Positions 18,560 through 26,772 of a DNA stretch of 33,962 nt are shown in pieces. A program made the position numbers and the translations under genes. This DNA comes from Spirochaetales bacterium. GTDB lineage: Bacteria; Spirochaetota; Spirochaetia; Sphaerochaetales; Sphaerochaetaceae. The stretch is from the NCBI GenBank assembly GCA_012728215.1, contig JAAYFO010000010.1:1-33962 (forward strand), written 5' to 3'. Under the pieces are notes generated by a model. The model had not been told where the DNA came from. It was given only the letters and a program-made list of their open reading frames with translations, and made no database searches. Positions within the stretch are counted from its first letter, which is position 1; every line of letters starts with the position of its first letter.

Positions 18560-19960
18560 CTATTGTCCAAGCAACGTAGGAAGCAGGCGCTCCATCTGCA
18601 TCACTCTGGAACCCTTAAGGAGAAACAGGTCACCCTCGGTCATGGTCCGCTTCACATCATTCTGAATCTCTTCGAACATGTCAGAATAGAACAGCTTTCC
18701 ACAAAATGCCTCATTTTTCAGCATATCGTAGACTTCCTCCATCTCCTTGCCATAAAGAAACACGTTGGAAGCCCCGCTCTTTCCAATCTTCTGCCCCAGC
18801 AGTCTGTGAGAACAGGCGCTTGCCGATCCAAGCTCCTTCATCGAACCGAAAGCAAGATTCTTTCTTCCTTTCCATCTCAGACGCTGAATGACATCCAGTA
18901 TTGCATAGCTTGATTCATAATTTGCATTATAGGAGTCATCAATGACAGTGACTTCCCCTTCGTAGACCTTTGACCTGCCAGGAATCTGCACGACACGTGA
19001 TACGCCCTCGGCGATCTGGTGCGGAGTGCATCCCAGTTCTTCTGCAATCTGAATTGAACCGATGCAGTCCATCAGAGAATGCCATCCAAGGCATGAAAGG
19101 TGCATCCTCTCACCCCTGTATTTCAACACCCATCCATTGAGTCCCATGTTTGTCAGTGACTCAAGCCCCTTGATGGAATTCACACCATACTCATCGACTC
19201 TGACAGGGGAATATTTCTTGATGTAGTTTCTATAGCAGCAGTTCTCGCTGATGAACGCATGCTCGACAGCAGCAGTGAATATCTTCCGCTTCTCATCCAC
19301 AAGAGTCCTTGTATCGCCGAACTTTTCCAGATGCGATTCGCATATGTTGGTGATCACAGCCACATCGGGTTTGACTATCGAACTAAGCATGTCCATTTCA
19401 CCGACATGATCGATTCCCAGCTCGAAGACACCATAACGGCAGCTTGAATTGAGACTGAATATCGAAAGAGGAAGGCCGAAAAGGCTGTTAAGGTTTCCAG
19501 GAGTCTTGGCTGTCTTGGCTCTCATGCCCAGGATTGAAGCCAGGATTTCCTTGGTAGTCGTCTTTCCGCAGCTTCCTGTGATCGCGATCATCTGGGCATT
19601 GAATTTCTCGGCATATCCCCTTGCGAGCTGATGAAGCCCCTTAAGGGTATCAGGAACCAGTACAAGCGAACACGGTTTGCCAATCATCTGACGCATGCAT
19701 TTGTATGCCTGATTCTGTTCTGCCAGGACAGCTATGGCACCTCTTTGGATTGCATCGATGATGAAGTCATGGCCATCAACCTTGCTTCCCCTGGTTGCTA
19801 TGAAAAGAGAACCGGGACTTGCATCACGGGAGGAAAGGACGACGCTGGTGATCGGTTGTCTTCCACTGTTGGCCACATAGGTGATTCCTCTGACAAGACG
19901 GGCAACTTCGGATATTGAATTGAACAATGGTTCGATTTCTTTATTCATATGCTGCCTCAT
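18560..19960 (-). CDS. murF: UDP-MurNAc-tripeptide--D-Ala-D-Ala ligase MurF
   Basis: AITGSCGKTTTKEILASIL, FELGIDHVGEMD, VIDDSYNANYES. Start may be the internal ATG at 19948. Confidence 0.95.
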   Translation of the reverse strand: MRQHMNKEIEPLFNSISEVARLVRGITYVANSGRQPITSVVLSSRDASPGSLFIATRGSKVDGHDFIIDAIQRGAIAVLAEQNQAYKCMRQMIGKPCSLVLVPDTLKGLHQLARGYAEKFNAQMIAITGSCGKTTTKEILASILGMRAKTAKTPGNLNSLFGLPLSIFSLNSSCRYGVFELGIDHVGEMDMLSSIVKPDVAVITNICESHLEKFGDTRTLVDEKRKIFTAAVEHAFISENCCYRNYIKKYSPVRVDEYGVNSIKGLESLTNMGLNGWVLKYRGERMHLSCLGWHSLMDCIGSIQIAEELGCTPHQIAEGVSRVVQIPGRSKVYEGEVTVIDDSYNANYESSYAILDVIQRLRWKGRKNLAFGSMKELGSASACSHRLLGQKIGKSGASNVFLYGKEMEEVYDMLKNEAFCGKLFYSDMFEEIQNDVKRTMTEGDLFLLKGSRVMQMERLLPTLLGQ

Positions 19961-20237
19961 CTACGAAATAATTCTTTTCAGGTTCAATCTTCTTCACTTC
20001 CACTTTAAGAATGCCACTGGACCAGGAAAGGAATTCAGGAGTGCCTGCCTGTGCAATCTGAGCATTCAGAAGCATGATGCTGTCTCTAGTTTCTGAAGCC
20101 TTTTCTTCAGTATCTCTGATGAGCGCCTCAATCGATGCGCAATCAGCTGATTCCAGAATGGAAAAGAAAGCGCACAAAGCGACAAGGCACATTGCCAAAG
20201 TCATTTTCGCCATTCTCACAACGCTTCTTTTCTCCAT
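19941..20237 (-). CDS. ftsL: Small single-TM protein, candidate FtsL
   Basis: 98 aa with N-terminal TM and a short helical extracytoplasmic region, between rsmH and murF. Positional evidence dominates. Confidence 0.55.
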   Translation of the reverse strand: MEKRSVVRMAKMTLAMCLVALCAFFSILESADCASIEALIRDTEEKASETRDSIMLLNAQIAQAGTPEFLSWSSGILKVEVKKIEPEKNYFVDEAAYE

Positions 20238-20238
20238 A

Positions 20239-21147
20239 TCAGGTCCCCAGCTTTTCCACTACTCTTAGTTTTGCACTTCTAGATGGTGGATTAATCTCAC
20301 ACTCTTCTCTTGTCGGTTCCAAAGGTTTCTTGTTCAGAAGAACTATATCCGGCTTATCCATTGCAAGATGCTTCTTGAACGTCCATTTTGCAATCCTGTC
20401 TTCCAGTGAATGGAAGGTTATCACAGCGATTCTTCCCTTGGGCTTCAAACATCCGATTGCCGCATCCAAGGCTGGCTCAATCCTGTCAAGTTCCTTGTTG
20501 ACCTCTATCCTGATTGCCTGGAACGTCCGTGTCGCAGGATGAATCCGACCATATCTGTAGTTCACTGGAACGGAATTGAAGATCACATTCTCCAGCTCTC
20601 CGGAGGTCCTTATGGGATTCTTTGTCCTGGCATCCACAATGGCCTTGGCTATTCGTCTGGAATAACGCTCCTCGCCATAGTTGTAGATCACATCGGCAAG
20701 ATCATCCTGACTGTATTCATTGACCACCTCATAGGCGGAAAGGCTCGAATCCACACACAGCCTCATGTCGAGGATCTCTTCCTTCTTCTGAAAGCTGAAG
20801 CCGCGCTGGGATTCCTGATAATGGAATATGCTTATTCCAAGATCGAAGAGAATGAAATCAACTGTCCCAAGCTCATGATCCCTCAGATAATCATCAAACC
20901 ATGTATTAACGCTCTGGAAGCGGTCGCCAAACACTGAAAGGCGCTCTTCGGCCTTTTTGATGATCTGGGCATCTCTATCCAGACCAACGATTCTCAAGCC
21001 AGGATAGGCACTGAGCATCATTTCAGAATGCCCGCCCTCGCCCAATGTACAGTCAATCATGCTGCAGCTGGCGTTGCAATCAGTTATTGGAAAGCTCTGA
21101 AGCACTTCGTTCTTCATCACTGGACAGTGCAGTATATTGACGCTCAT
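20239..21147 (-). CDS. rsmH: 16S rRNA (cytosine1402-N4)-methyltransferase RsmH/MraW
   Basis: HCPVMKNEVL, DCTLGEGGHSEMML, FILFDLGISIFHYQ, ITFHSLEDRIAK. Confidence 0.96.
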   Translation of the reverse strand: MSVNILHCPVMKNEVLQSFPITDCNASCSMIDCTLGEGGHSEMMLSAYPGLRIVGLDRDAQIIKKAEERLSVFGDRFQSVNTWFDDYLRDHELGTVDFILFDLGISIFHYQESQRGFSFQKKEEILDMRLCVDSSLSAYEVVNEYSQDDLADVIYNYGEERYSRRIAKAIVDARTKNPIRTSGELENVIFNSVPVNYRYGRIHPATRTFQAIRIEVNKELDRIEPALDAAIGCLKPKGRIAVITFHSLEDRIAKWTFKKHLAMDKPDIVLLNKKPLEPTREECEINPPSRSAKLRVVEKLGT

Positions 21148-21596
21148 GACTTGCTCCTCAGGTAATTGCTCAGTATTGAGGCATCTTCTTCCAATGTCCT
21201 GTCAACTTCATCCATCTTCTCGGCATAATGATCAGTGTTCCAAATCTCGATGTAGGTTCTGTTTCCGAGAATCGTGCATTCGCTCTTCGGCTCCATCATC
21301 GCGAATTTTCTGAAATTCTGAGGAATGCAGATCCTTCCGTTCTTGTCCAGATCGACATCCTGACATGCAGACACAAGTCTCCGTGTTATGTTAATGGTCT
21401 TGATATCAAGCATTGCTGCCGGATCATCGGCTATGGATGAAGCGAACTTCTCATATTCTTCTTCAGTGAAGAGCCAAAGACAGTTAGAAAACGATCGTGT
21501 CAGAACAAGATGAGCCTCTCCAAGTTCCAATCTGAACTTCAAAGGTATCATCAAACGTCCTTTTTCATCAATTGTATTGATGTATTCGCCACGCAT
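21144..21596 (-). CDS. mraZ: Transcriptional regulator MraZ
   Basis: MRGEYINTIDEKGRLMIPLKFR. Duplicate AbrB-like half (DLDKNGRICIPQNFRKF). Start set at 21596 with an AAGGAA SD. Confidence 0.95.
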   Translation of the reverse strand: MRGEYINTIDEKGRLMIPLKFRLELGEAHLVLTRSFSNCLWLFTEEEYEKFASSIADDPAAMLDIKTINITRRLVSACQDVDLDKNGRICIPQNFRKFAMMEPKSECTILGNRTYIEIWNTDHYAEKMDEVDRTLEEDASILSNYLRSKS

Positions 21597-21633
21597 CAGT
21601 TTCGTTCCTTTTGTCAAAAACAGGGATTAATTA

Positions 21634-21699
21634 CCACTTTTCACCACTAGGATACACCTCACAACTCTGAATCGCAACTTTAATTCCCACTTTTTCCAC
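21634..21699 (-). promoter_or_regulatory. dcw operon promoter with paired GTGG (MraZ-box-like) repeats on both sides
   Basis: Minus strand: TTGCGA (21672-21677), 17 bp, TATCCT (21649-21654). GTGG repeats at 21634/21644 (10-bp period) and 21687/21696 (9-bp period). Confidence 0.5.
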
Positions 21700-21961
21700 T
21701 AAACATCAACTTAATCACGCTGTGTCACTTAACGCAGAGAAAGGACATAAAATGTCCCACCATTATCAATGCCAATCTCACATCTGGTAAGCAATTGAAT
21801 GATCAAAGGTTAGGCAAGACGGTTCGGCCTGTCCAAAACAATGTCAATTTTTACCATTGTTTCAGTAAAAAGATGTCGCTGAATCCTTCATGCAGGCCTG
21901 CAGAAATCCTGCCCTGATTACAGATTAGGACTGTCTGTCTTGAAAATACGGCAAAAGCCTG

Positions 21962-23560
21962 CTACTTCAGATGTTCAGGATTGAAGATGTTGTAATCAAT
22001 ATATCTGAAGACGTTGTTACGTTTCTCTGCCTTGACAAGCCATTCGGTGTTCACGGCATTCTTGCACATGTTGTTATACACAAGATTCAGATTCTTGATG
22101 TGAGAAGACAAAGTAGCCTCTGCAAAACTCCTTGAGGTATGATTGTGAATCATGAATGGCCAGTCACTCGCCATGAGCAGAAGTGTCTCACGGGCAGCCT
22201 GATTCAGGAAGCGCTGCTTCAAGGAACTCTGGTCCGGAAAACGGCAGGCAAGCTCCTCCATGTTCCTTACAGCCTCGAATGTATGCCGGTAAATCCATGC
22301 ATTGGTGCTGTTATCAATCCAGAATGACGAGAATCCACCTTCGCCCCAGCTGGAGAAGGAAGGTTCCATGATTTCTGCATCAATCCCCTGCTCCAGATAG
22401 TTGGAGGGCGTGATGAGAGCCATGTCATTGGCAATGCTGCATTCCCTTATGACATTCTCAAGCCATTCCACACCTTCGAACCACCAGTGGCCGAACAGCT
22501 CGCAGTCAAAGCTAAGCGTGTACAGCGGATCCACATCCAGGATGTCCGAAAGAGCCACGCCTTTATGTCTGACGTTGAAAAGGAAATTCTTCGCATGAAG
22601 ACGCACCTTGGCTGAAGCCTTTGATGGATCATAGACCTTCTTCTGGTCGGTCTTGCCTGTTATCGCATGATACTTGAACCCAGTGAACACTCTCACATCA
22701 GGTTCATGAATGTATGGACGGATGTAGTCAAGGTCCAAATCATAGCCAATATCCCGGTAGAACTCCCGGTAATCACTGTCACATGGATATCCGTTGGTGC
22801 TGGACCAGACAAGAGACGTCAGATAATAGTCACGGGCAAATCCATACACACCGTTCTCGCACTGTATAGGTGCATAATTAGCACGCTTGACAAAAGGATT
22901 GGCCAGGACCACAGCCTGGGCTGCGAGATGCATCCAGTTGATCCCGGATTTCTTCAGCAGTCCTTCCAGCCCTGGGTAATAGCCACATTCAGGAAGCCAG
23001 AATCCATTGGGCTGTGCGGCGAAGTTATATGCGTGGCTCATCACGCCGGTCTCAATCTGTGCATTGACAGCGACAGGATTGGACTGATAGGCAGGAAGAT
23101 AGCAATGAGTGGCGGCAGTGGTGATCAGCTCAAGATACCCAAGCTCCGAAAGCTGCTTGAAGCCTTCCAGGATGTTACGCTTGTAGAGATTCTCGAAATC
23201 CTCCAGGTTCTGTTCCAGATTCCTGCGATATATCTCGAGGGTTCTCAGGGCATTCTCATTATCTTCCTGGCGCAGTCTTTCCTGTTCCTTCTCTCCAAGT
23301 TCAATATGGAGCTCCAGATATCCGACAAAACGCTCCTGAAGCATCTTGTCGGTAAGCATTGCGCAAAGTGTCGGAGAAAGAGAGAAAGTCAGCTGGAACT
23401 TGATTCCTTCATTCATCAGTCTGTTCATCATTCTGAGAAGCGGAAGGTAGCTCTCGTTCATTGCTTCAAAAAGCCAGTCCTCTTCGAGGAAGCGAGGATA
23501 TTCAATATGACGTACAAATGGGAGATGCGCATTGAAAACAAATGCTAGTTGATTGGTCAT
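21962..23560 (-). CDS. GH57 1,4-alpha-glucan branching enzyme (DUF1957-type)
   Basis: FVFNAHLPFVRH, GFWLPECGYYPGLE (nucleophile region), YTLSFDCELFGHWWFEGVEWL. Confidence 0.93.
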   Translation of the reverse strand: MTNQLAFVFNAHLPFVRHIEYPRFLEEDWLFEAMNESYLPLLRMMNRLMNEGIKFQLTFSLSPTLCAMLTDKMLQERFVGYLELHIELGEKEQERLRQEDNENALRTLEIYRRNLEQNLEDFENLYKRNILEGFKQLSELGYLELITTAATHCYLPAYQSNPVAVNAQIETGVMSHAYNFAAQPNGFWLPECGYYPGLEGLLKKSGINWMHLAAQAVVLANPFVKRANYAPIQCENGVYGFARDYYLTSLVWSSTNGYPCDSDYREFYRDIGYDLDLDYIRPYIHEPDVRVFTGFKYHAITGKTDQKKVYDPSKASAKVRLHAKNFLFNVRHKGVALSDILDVDPLYTLSFDCELFGHWWFEGVEWLENVIRECSIANDMALITPSNYLEQGIDAEIMEPSFSSWGEGGFSSFWIDNSTNAWIYRHTFEAVRNMEELACRFPDQSSLKQRFLNQAARETLLLMASDWPFMIHNHTSRSFAEATLSSHIKNLNLVYNNMCKNAVNTEWLVKAEKRNNVFRYIDYNIFNPEHLK

Positions 23561-24306
23561 TACTTAGTCTCCTCCACCATGTTGGTTGCAGGTACGATTT
23601 TGGGATTAAGCTGATTGAACAGCTCATTGACAAGCCTGTTGTTAATGATCTCTCCATTCTTCGAAGAAATGCATGAAAGAATCAATGAAGCCTGATTGCT
23701 GTTCTGAAGCCTGGCTATGACATCCTGTCCAATTGCCCTGGGTGCCTGAATGACCTCACTGGTTGCAAGAACCTCGAAGATCTTTTCTGAAGGAAATTCA
23801 CAGACCAGCTCCAAATGATATTTCATCCCCATCCAAGGAAGAGCGATGGACCATGAACGGTCTTTGGAAGCGACATCGATATCGTAAACTTCCTCTTCAT
23901 CCCCTTTTTCATCCACTGCATGGGATCTGATGAATATCCTGTAATCGGGATCACGATCGATGCATTCATTCTTGGTATTGGGCGAAATGCTCCAGAATAC
24001 ATATCCCCAGAATGGATCCTTCATCAGAAGATGGATGGACGTCTCAAGGTATTCATCAGGCAGAGCCTCGACTCCCGGAAGATTCAGCATCCGGTTCATC
24101 TGGACATCGGTAAGGCAATTCATGAATTTATGAATGCCTGTCTTCGTCATAAAATCCTTGGAGCCTTCGCTGACATCATCATAGAGCTCACTGATTCCTT
24201 CAATGAGTTCCTCTCTGGAAAGAGACTCCCAATCATCCATATTTTCCTGACTGGCGATATACTGCAGTTCCGCTGTGGACAAAGTGTCAATTTTCAATAA
24301 GACCAT
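23560..24306 (-). CDS. DUF4912-domain protein with N-terminal SAP/Rho-N-like helix
   Basis: DPFWGYVFWSISPNT core. LSTAELQYIASQENMDDWESLSREELIEGI at the N-terminus. Start placed at 24306 (GGAG SD); the ORF track's 24360 start contains the -35 and -10. Confidence 0.78.
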   Translation of the reverse strand: MVLLKIDTLSTAELQYIASQENMDDWESLSREELIEGISELYDDVSEGSKDFMTKTGIHKFMNCLTDVQMNRMLNLPGVEALPDEYLETSIHLLMKDPFWGYVFWSISPNTKNECIDRDPDYRIFIRSHAVDEKGDEEEVYDIDVASKDRSWSIALPWMGMKYHLELVCEFPSEKIFEVLATSEVIQAPRAIGQDVIARLQNSNQASLILSCISSKNGEIINNRLVNELFNQLNPKIVPATNMVEETK

Positions 24307-24328
24307 TAAGACTCCAACTATAAATACG

Positions 24329-24357
24329 ATTATCTGAATTTTGGACTGCTTAGTCAA
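24329..24357 (-). promoter_or_regulatory. Promoter of the DUF4912-GH57 operon
   Basis: Minus strand: TTGACT (24352-24357), 17 bp, GATAAT (24329-24334), then GGAG and ATG at 24306. Confidence 0.6.
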
Positions 24358-24443
24358 CACGATGAAGACAAAGACTGCTGGTTACCGTTTTTATTTTAAT
24401 AGCATAGCAAACAAAGTTAATAATATGTTATACTGCCAAGGTT

Positions 24444-26753
24444 ATGAAAACATCGATAATCATTCACGGACATTTCTACCAGCCCCCTCGTGAAAACCCC
24501 GAGACAGGTCTTCTGCCCAAGCAGATTGAAAGGAGCAGGTACTCAGACTGGAATCAGGCCATAACAGAAAACTGCTATCATGCGAACTGCCATTCCCGCT
24601 ACCTGGGGCCATACGGCGAAATCAAATCAATTGTCAACAACTATGATCACATATCATGGAACTTCGGTCCCACATTGCTTCGTTGGTTCGACAATGAAGA
24701 CCCGTCCGTAATCCGCTATCTTCAGGATGCGGACAGGCATGCCATCAGAGAGACAGGACATGGCAACGGAATCGCACAGGGTTTTGGACACAGCATTCTG
24801 CCGTTGGACTCACCTTCCAACCGCAAGATCCAGATTGCATGGGGAATCGAAGACTTCAAATCCCGATTCGCTCGGATGCCCGAGGGATTCTGGTGCCCTG
24901 AATGTGCAATCAATCCAGAGACTATCGACGACCTCTGTGACGCAGGAATCAAATTCGTCATTCTGTCTCCATGGCAGGCTTTCAGCATTGAGGATAACGG
25001 AAAGCAGAAGGCACTCGGTTCCAACCCTGCACCGTGCGATGAACCTTTCTGGATAAAAGGCACCAATGGCAAGCTCGCTGCCTTTTTCTATGACCCTGAG
25101 CTGGCCAGCGGAGTAAGCTTCGGGCATCTTCTGCGAGATGCGGACCAATTCTACCATCTTCTGGTGCAGAGACGAAATGAGGCAACCACGACACCACGTC
25201 TGATGCATTATGCCACTGATGGCGAAATCTACGGTCATCATGAGCCGTTCGGCAACATGGCGCTCACTGCATTGATAAAGAAGATCAAGGATGGCGAAGA
25301 CTTTGAACTTACCAACTATGGAGCCTATCTGGAGAAGCATCCTCCTGTAAGGACAGCGGTTCTCAAGAAGGGCGATGACAACCTCGGGACATCCTGGAGC
25401 TGCTGTCATGGAGTCGGTCGCTGGTTCCGCGATTGCGGATGCTCCACAGGAAGTCAGCAAGGATGGAACCAGAAATGGCGTACTCCCTTGCGCAATGCCT
25501 TCAACAGGCTGGGCAATCGCCTGAGTGATGTGTTTGAGAAGGAAGTACATAAAATGCTTCCAGACTCTCCTCCAGGCTTCTCCCATGTGATTCTTCGTGA
25601 TTACTACAAGGTTCTGACTAAGCGAATCGACATTGACCAGTATCTTGCCAGCCTCAGCATTGACCAATCCGACCGCGTCACGATGGCCAGGCTTCTGTGC
25701 GGAATGAAGAACTGCCTTTACAGCTTCACCAGCTGTGGCTGGTTCTTCAATGACTTGTCCGGGATAGAACCGCGTCAGAACATCAACTATGCACTTTTTG
25801 CAATCAAGCAGTTCTGGGAATTCCTCAGCCCCTCTGATCTGGACATGTTCCTAAGCGATCTGAGCAAGGCTGAAAGCAACATAAAGGCTCAGGGAAACGG
25901 AAAGCAGATAGCCATCTCTCTTTGCAATGCCATTGAAGGCACCAGCGAAGCAGTGATTGCCGCATATCTGAACCATCTGATTGATTCAAGACAGATGCTG
26001 AGAAGATATGGATACTTTCAGATTGAAGCCTCCGGCGATTTCTCAGAGTACCTTCTCACAAATTCCACGACGCTGGAAAAGAGAGCATTTCACATAATGC
26101 TTGACTATGATGAGAGGACCCTGACACTCACCAATCTCTCTCCTGGCAAGGCCTTTGACATTCTGAAGGACAATTCGTTGAGAAAGTCTGTGGATGAGAA
26201 GAAGTATTCCTTCTCCAGCATACCTGAGAGACTCAAATCCCTGCTTCTCATGCGCATAGACGATTCTGTCTGCATTCATGAGAAGAATCTGGTAAGGGAG
26301 ATCGGGCATTCGATTGAAATGCTTGGATTGATAGCTCAATCCACCGGGACAACGGAGCCTGACATAGACTATGCGCTTCCCTTCCGAGCACTGAGACAGT
26401 TCTTCAATACCGACATGGATACGATAATCAGTGAATGGACGGACAACAAGCTGTTCATAGCAAGGATCATGACACAGATCAGCAGTTATGCCCCCACAAG
26501 GACAAAGCAACTGCTGAACGACCTTCTTTCGGGCTGCATAAACAGGCTGGCGGCACTTCTTTTCAAAGAAAGCTACAGCGAGCGACGGATGAACTTCAGC
26601 TATGATCTTCTCAGGACTGCTAGGAAATGCAAGATTGAGCCTGACATCACATACATGCAGGATGCACTGTATCCGTACATGATGGACAAGAGACATGATT
26701 TCCCATTGATGCGGAACATGCTGACTGATCTGAATTTCTCAACACAGGGCTGA
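24444..26753 (+). CDS. GH57 family protein with C-terminal DUF3536-type region
   Basis: HGHFYQPPRENP, GFWCPECAINPETID, LMHYATDGEIYGHHEPFGNMAL, SSWSCCHGVGRWFRDCGCSTG-type segment. Confidence 0.87.
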   Translation: MKTSIIIHGHFYQPPRENPETGLLPKQIERSRYSDWNQAITENCYHANCHSRYLGPYGEIKSIVNNYDHISWNFGPTLLRWFDNEDPSVIRYLQDADRHAIRETGHGNGIAQGFGHSILPLDSPSNRKIQIAWGIEDFKSRFARMPEGFWCPECAINPETIDDLCDAGIKFVILSPWQAFSIEDNGKQKALGSNPAPCDEPFWIKGTNGKLAAFFYDPELASGVSFGHLLRDADQFYHLLVQRRNEATTTPRLMHYATDGEIYGHHEPFGNMALTALIKKIKDGEDFELTNYGAYLEKHPPVRTAVLKKGDDNLGTSWSCCHGVGRWFRDCGCSTGSQQGWNQKWRTPLRNAFNRLGNRLSDVFEKEVHKMLPDSPPGFSHVILRDYYKVLTKRIDIDQYLASLSIDQSDRVTMARLLCGMKNCLYSFTSCGWFFNDLSGIEPRQNINYALFAIKQFWEFLSPSDLDMFLSDLSKAESNIKAQGNGKQIAISLCNAIEGTSEAVIAAYLNHLIDSRQMLRRYGYFQIEASGDFSEYLLTNSTTLEKRAFHIMLDYDERTLTLTNLSPGKAFDILKDNSLRKSVDEKKYSFSSIPERLKSLLLMRIDDSVCIHEKNLVREIGHSIEMLGLIAQSTGTTEPDIDYALPFRALRQFFNTDMDTIISEWTDNKLFIARIMTQISSYAPTRTKQLLNDLLSGCINRLAALLFKESYSERRMNFSYDLLRTARKCKIEPDITYMQDALYPYMMDKRHDFPLMRNMLTDLNFSTQG

Positions 26754-26772
26754 TTCCAGTTCAGGCTGCTTC

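Noticed and set aside
21836-21862. AAACAATG-N11-CATTGTTT inverted repeat as terminator of the GH57/DUF4912 operon
   Set aside because: GC-poor 8-bp stem with an 11-nt loop and no clean U-tract; too weak to call.
21891-21902. Perfect palindrome TGCAGGCCTGCA downstream of the GH57 gene
   Set aside because: A 12-bp palindrome without flanking symmetry, U-tract or repeat copies in the window; compatible with chance.
22667-23548. 293-aa plus-strand ORF antisense to the GH57 branching enzyme
   Set aside because: Opposite a conserved GH57 gene; no SD, no recognisable motif.
24810-25667. 285-aa minus-strand ORF inside the GH57/DUF3536 gene
   Set aside because: Antisense shadow of a strongly supported coding frame.
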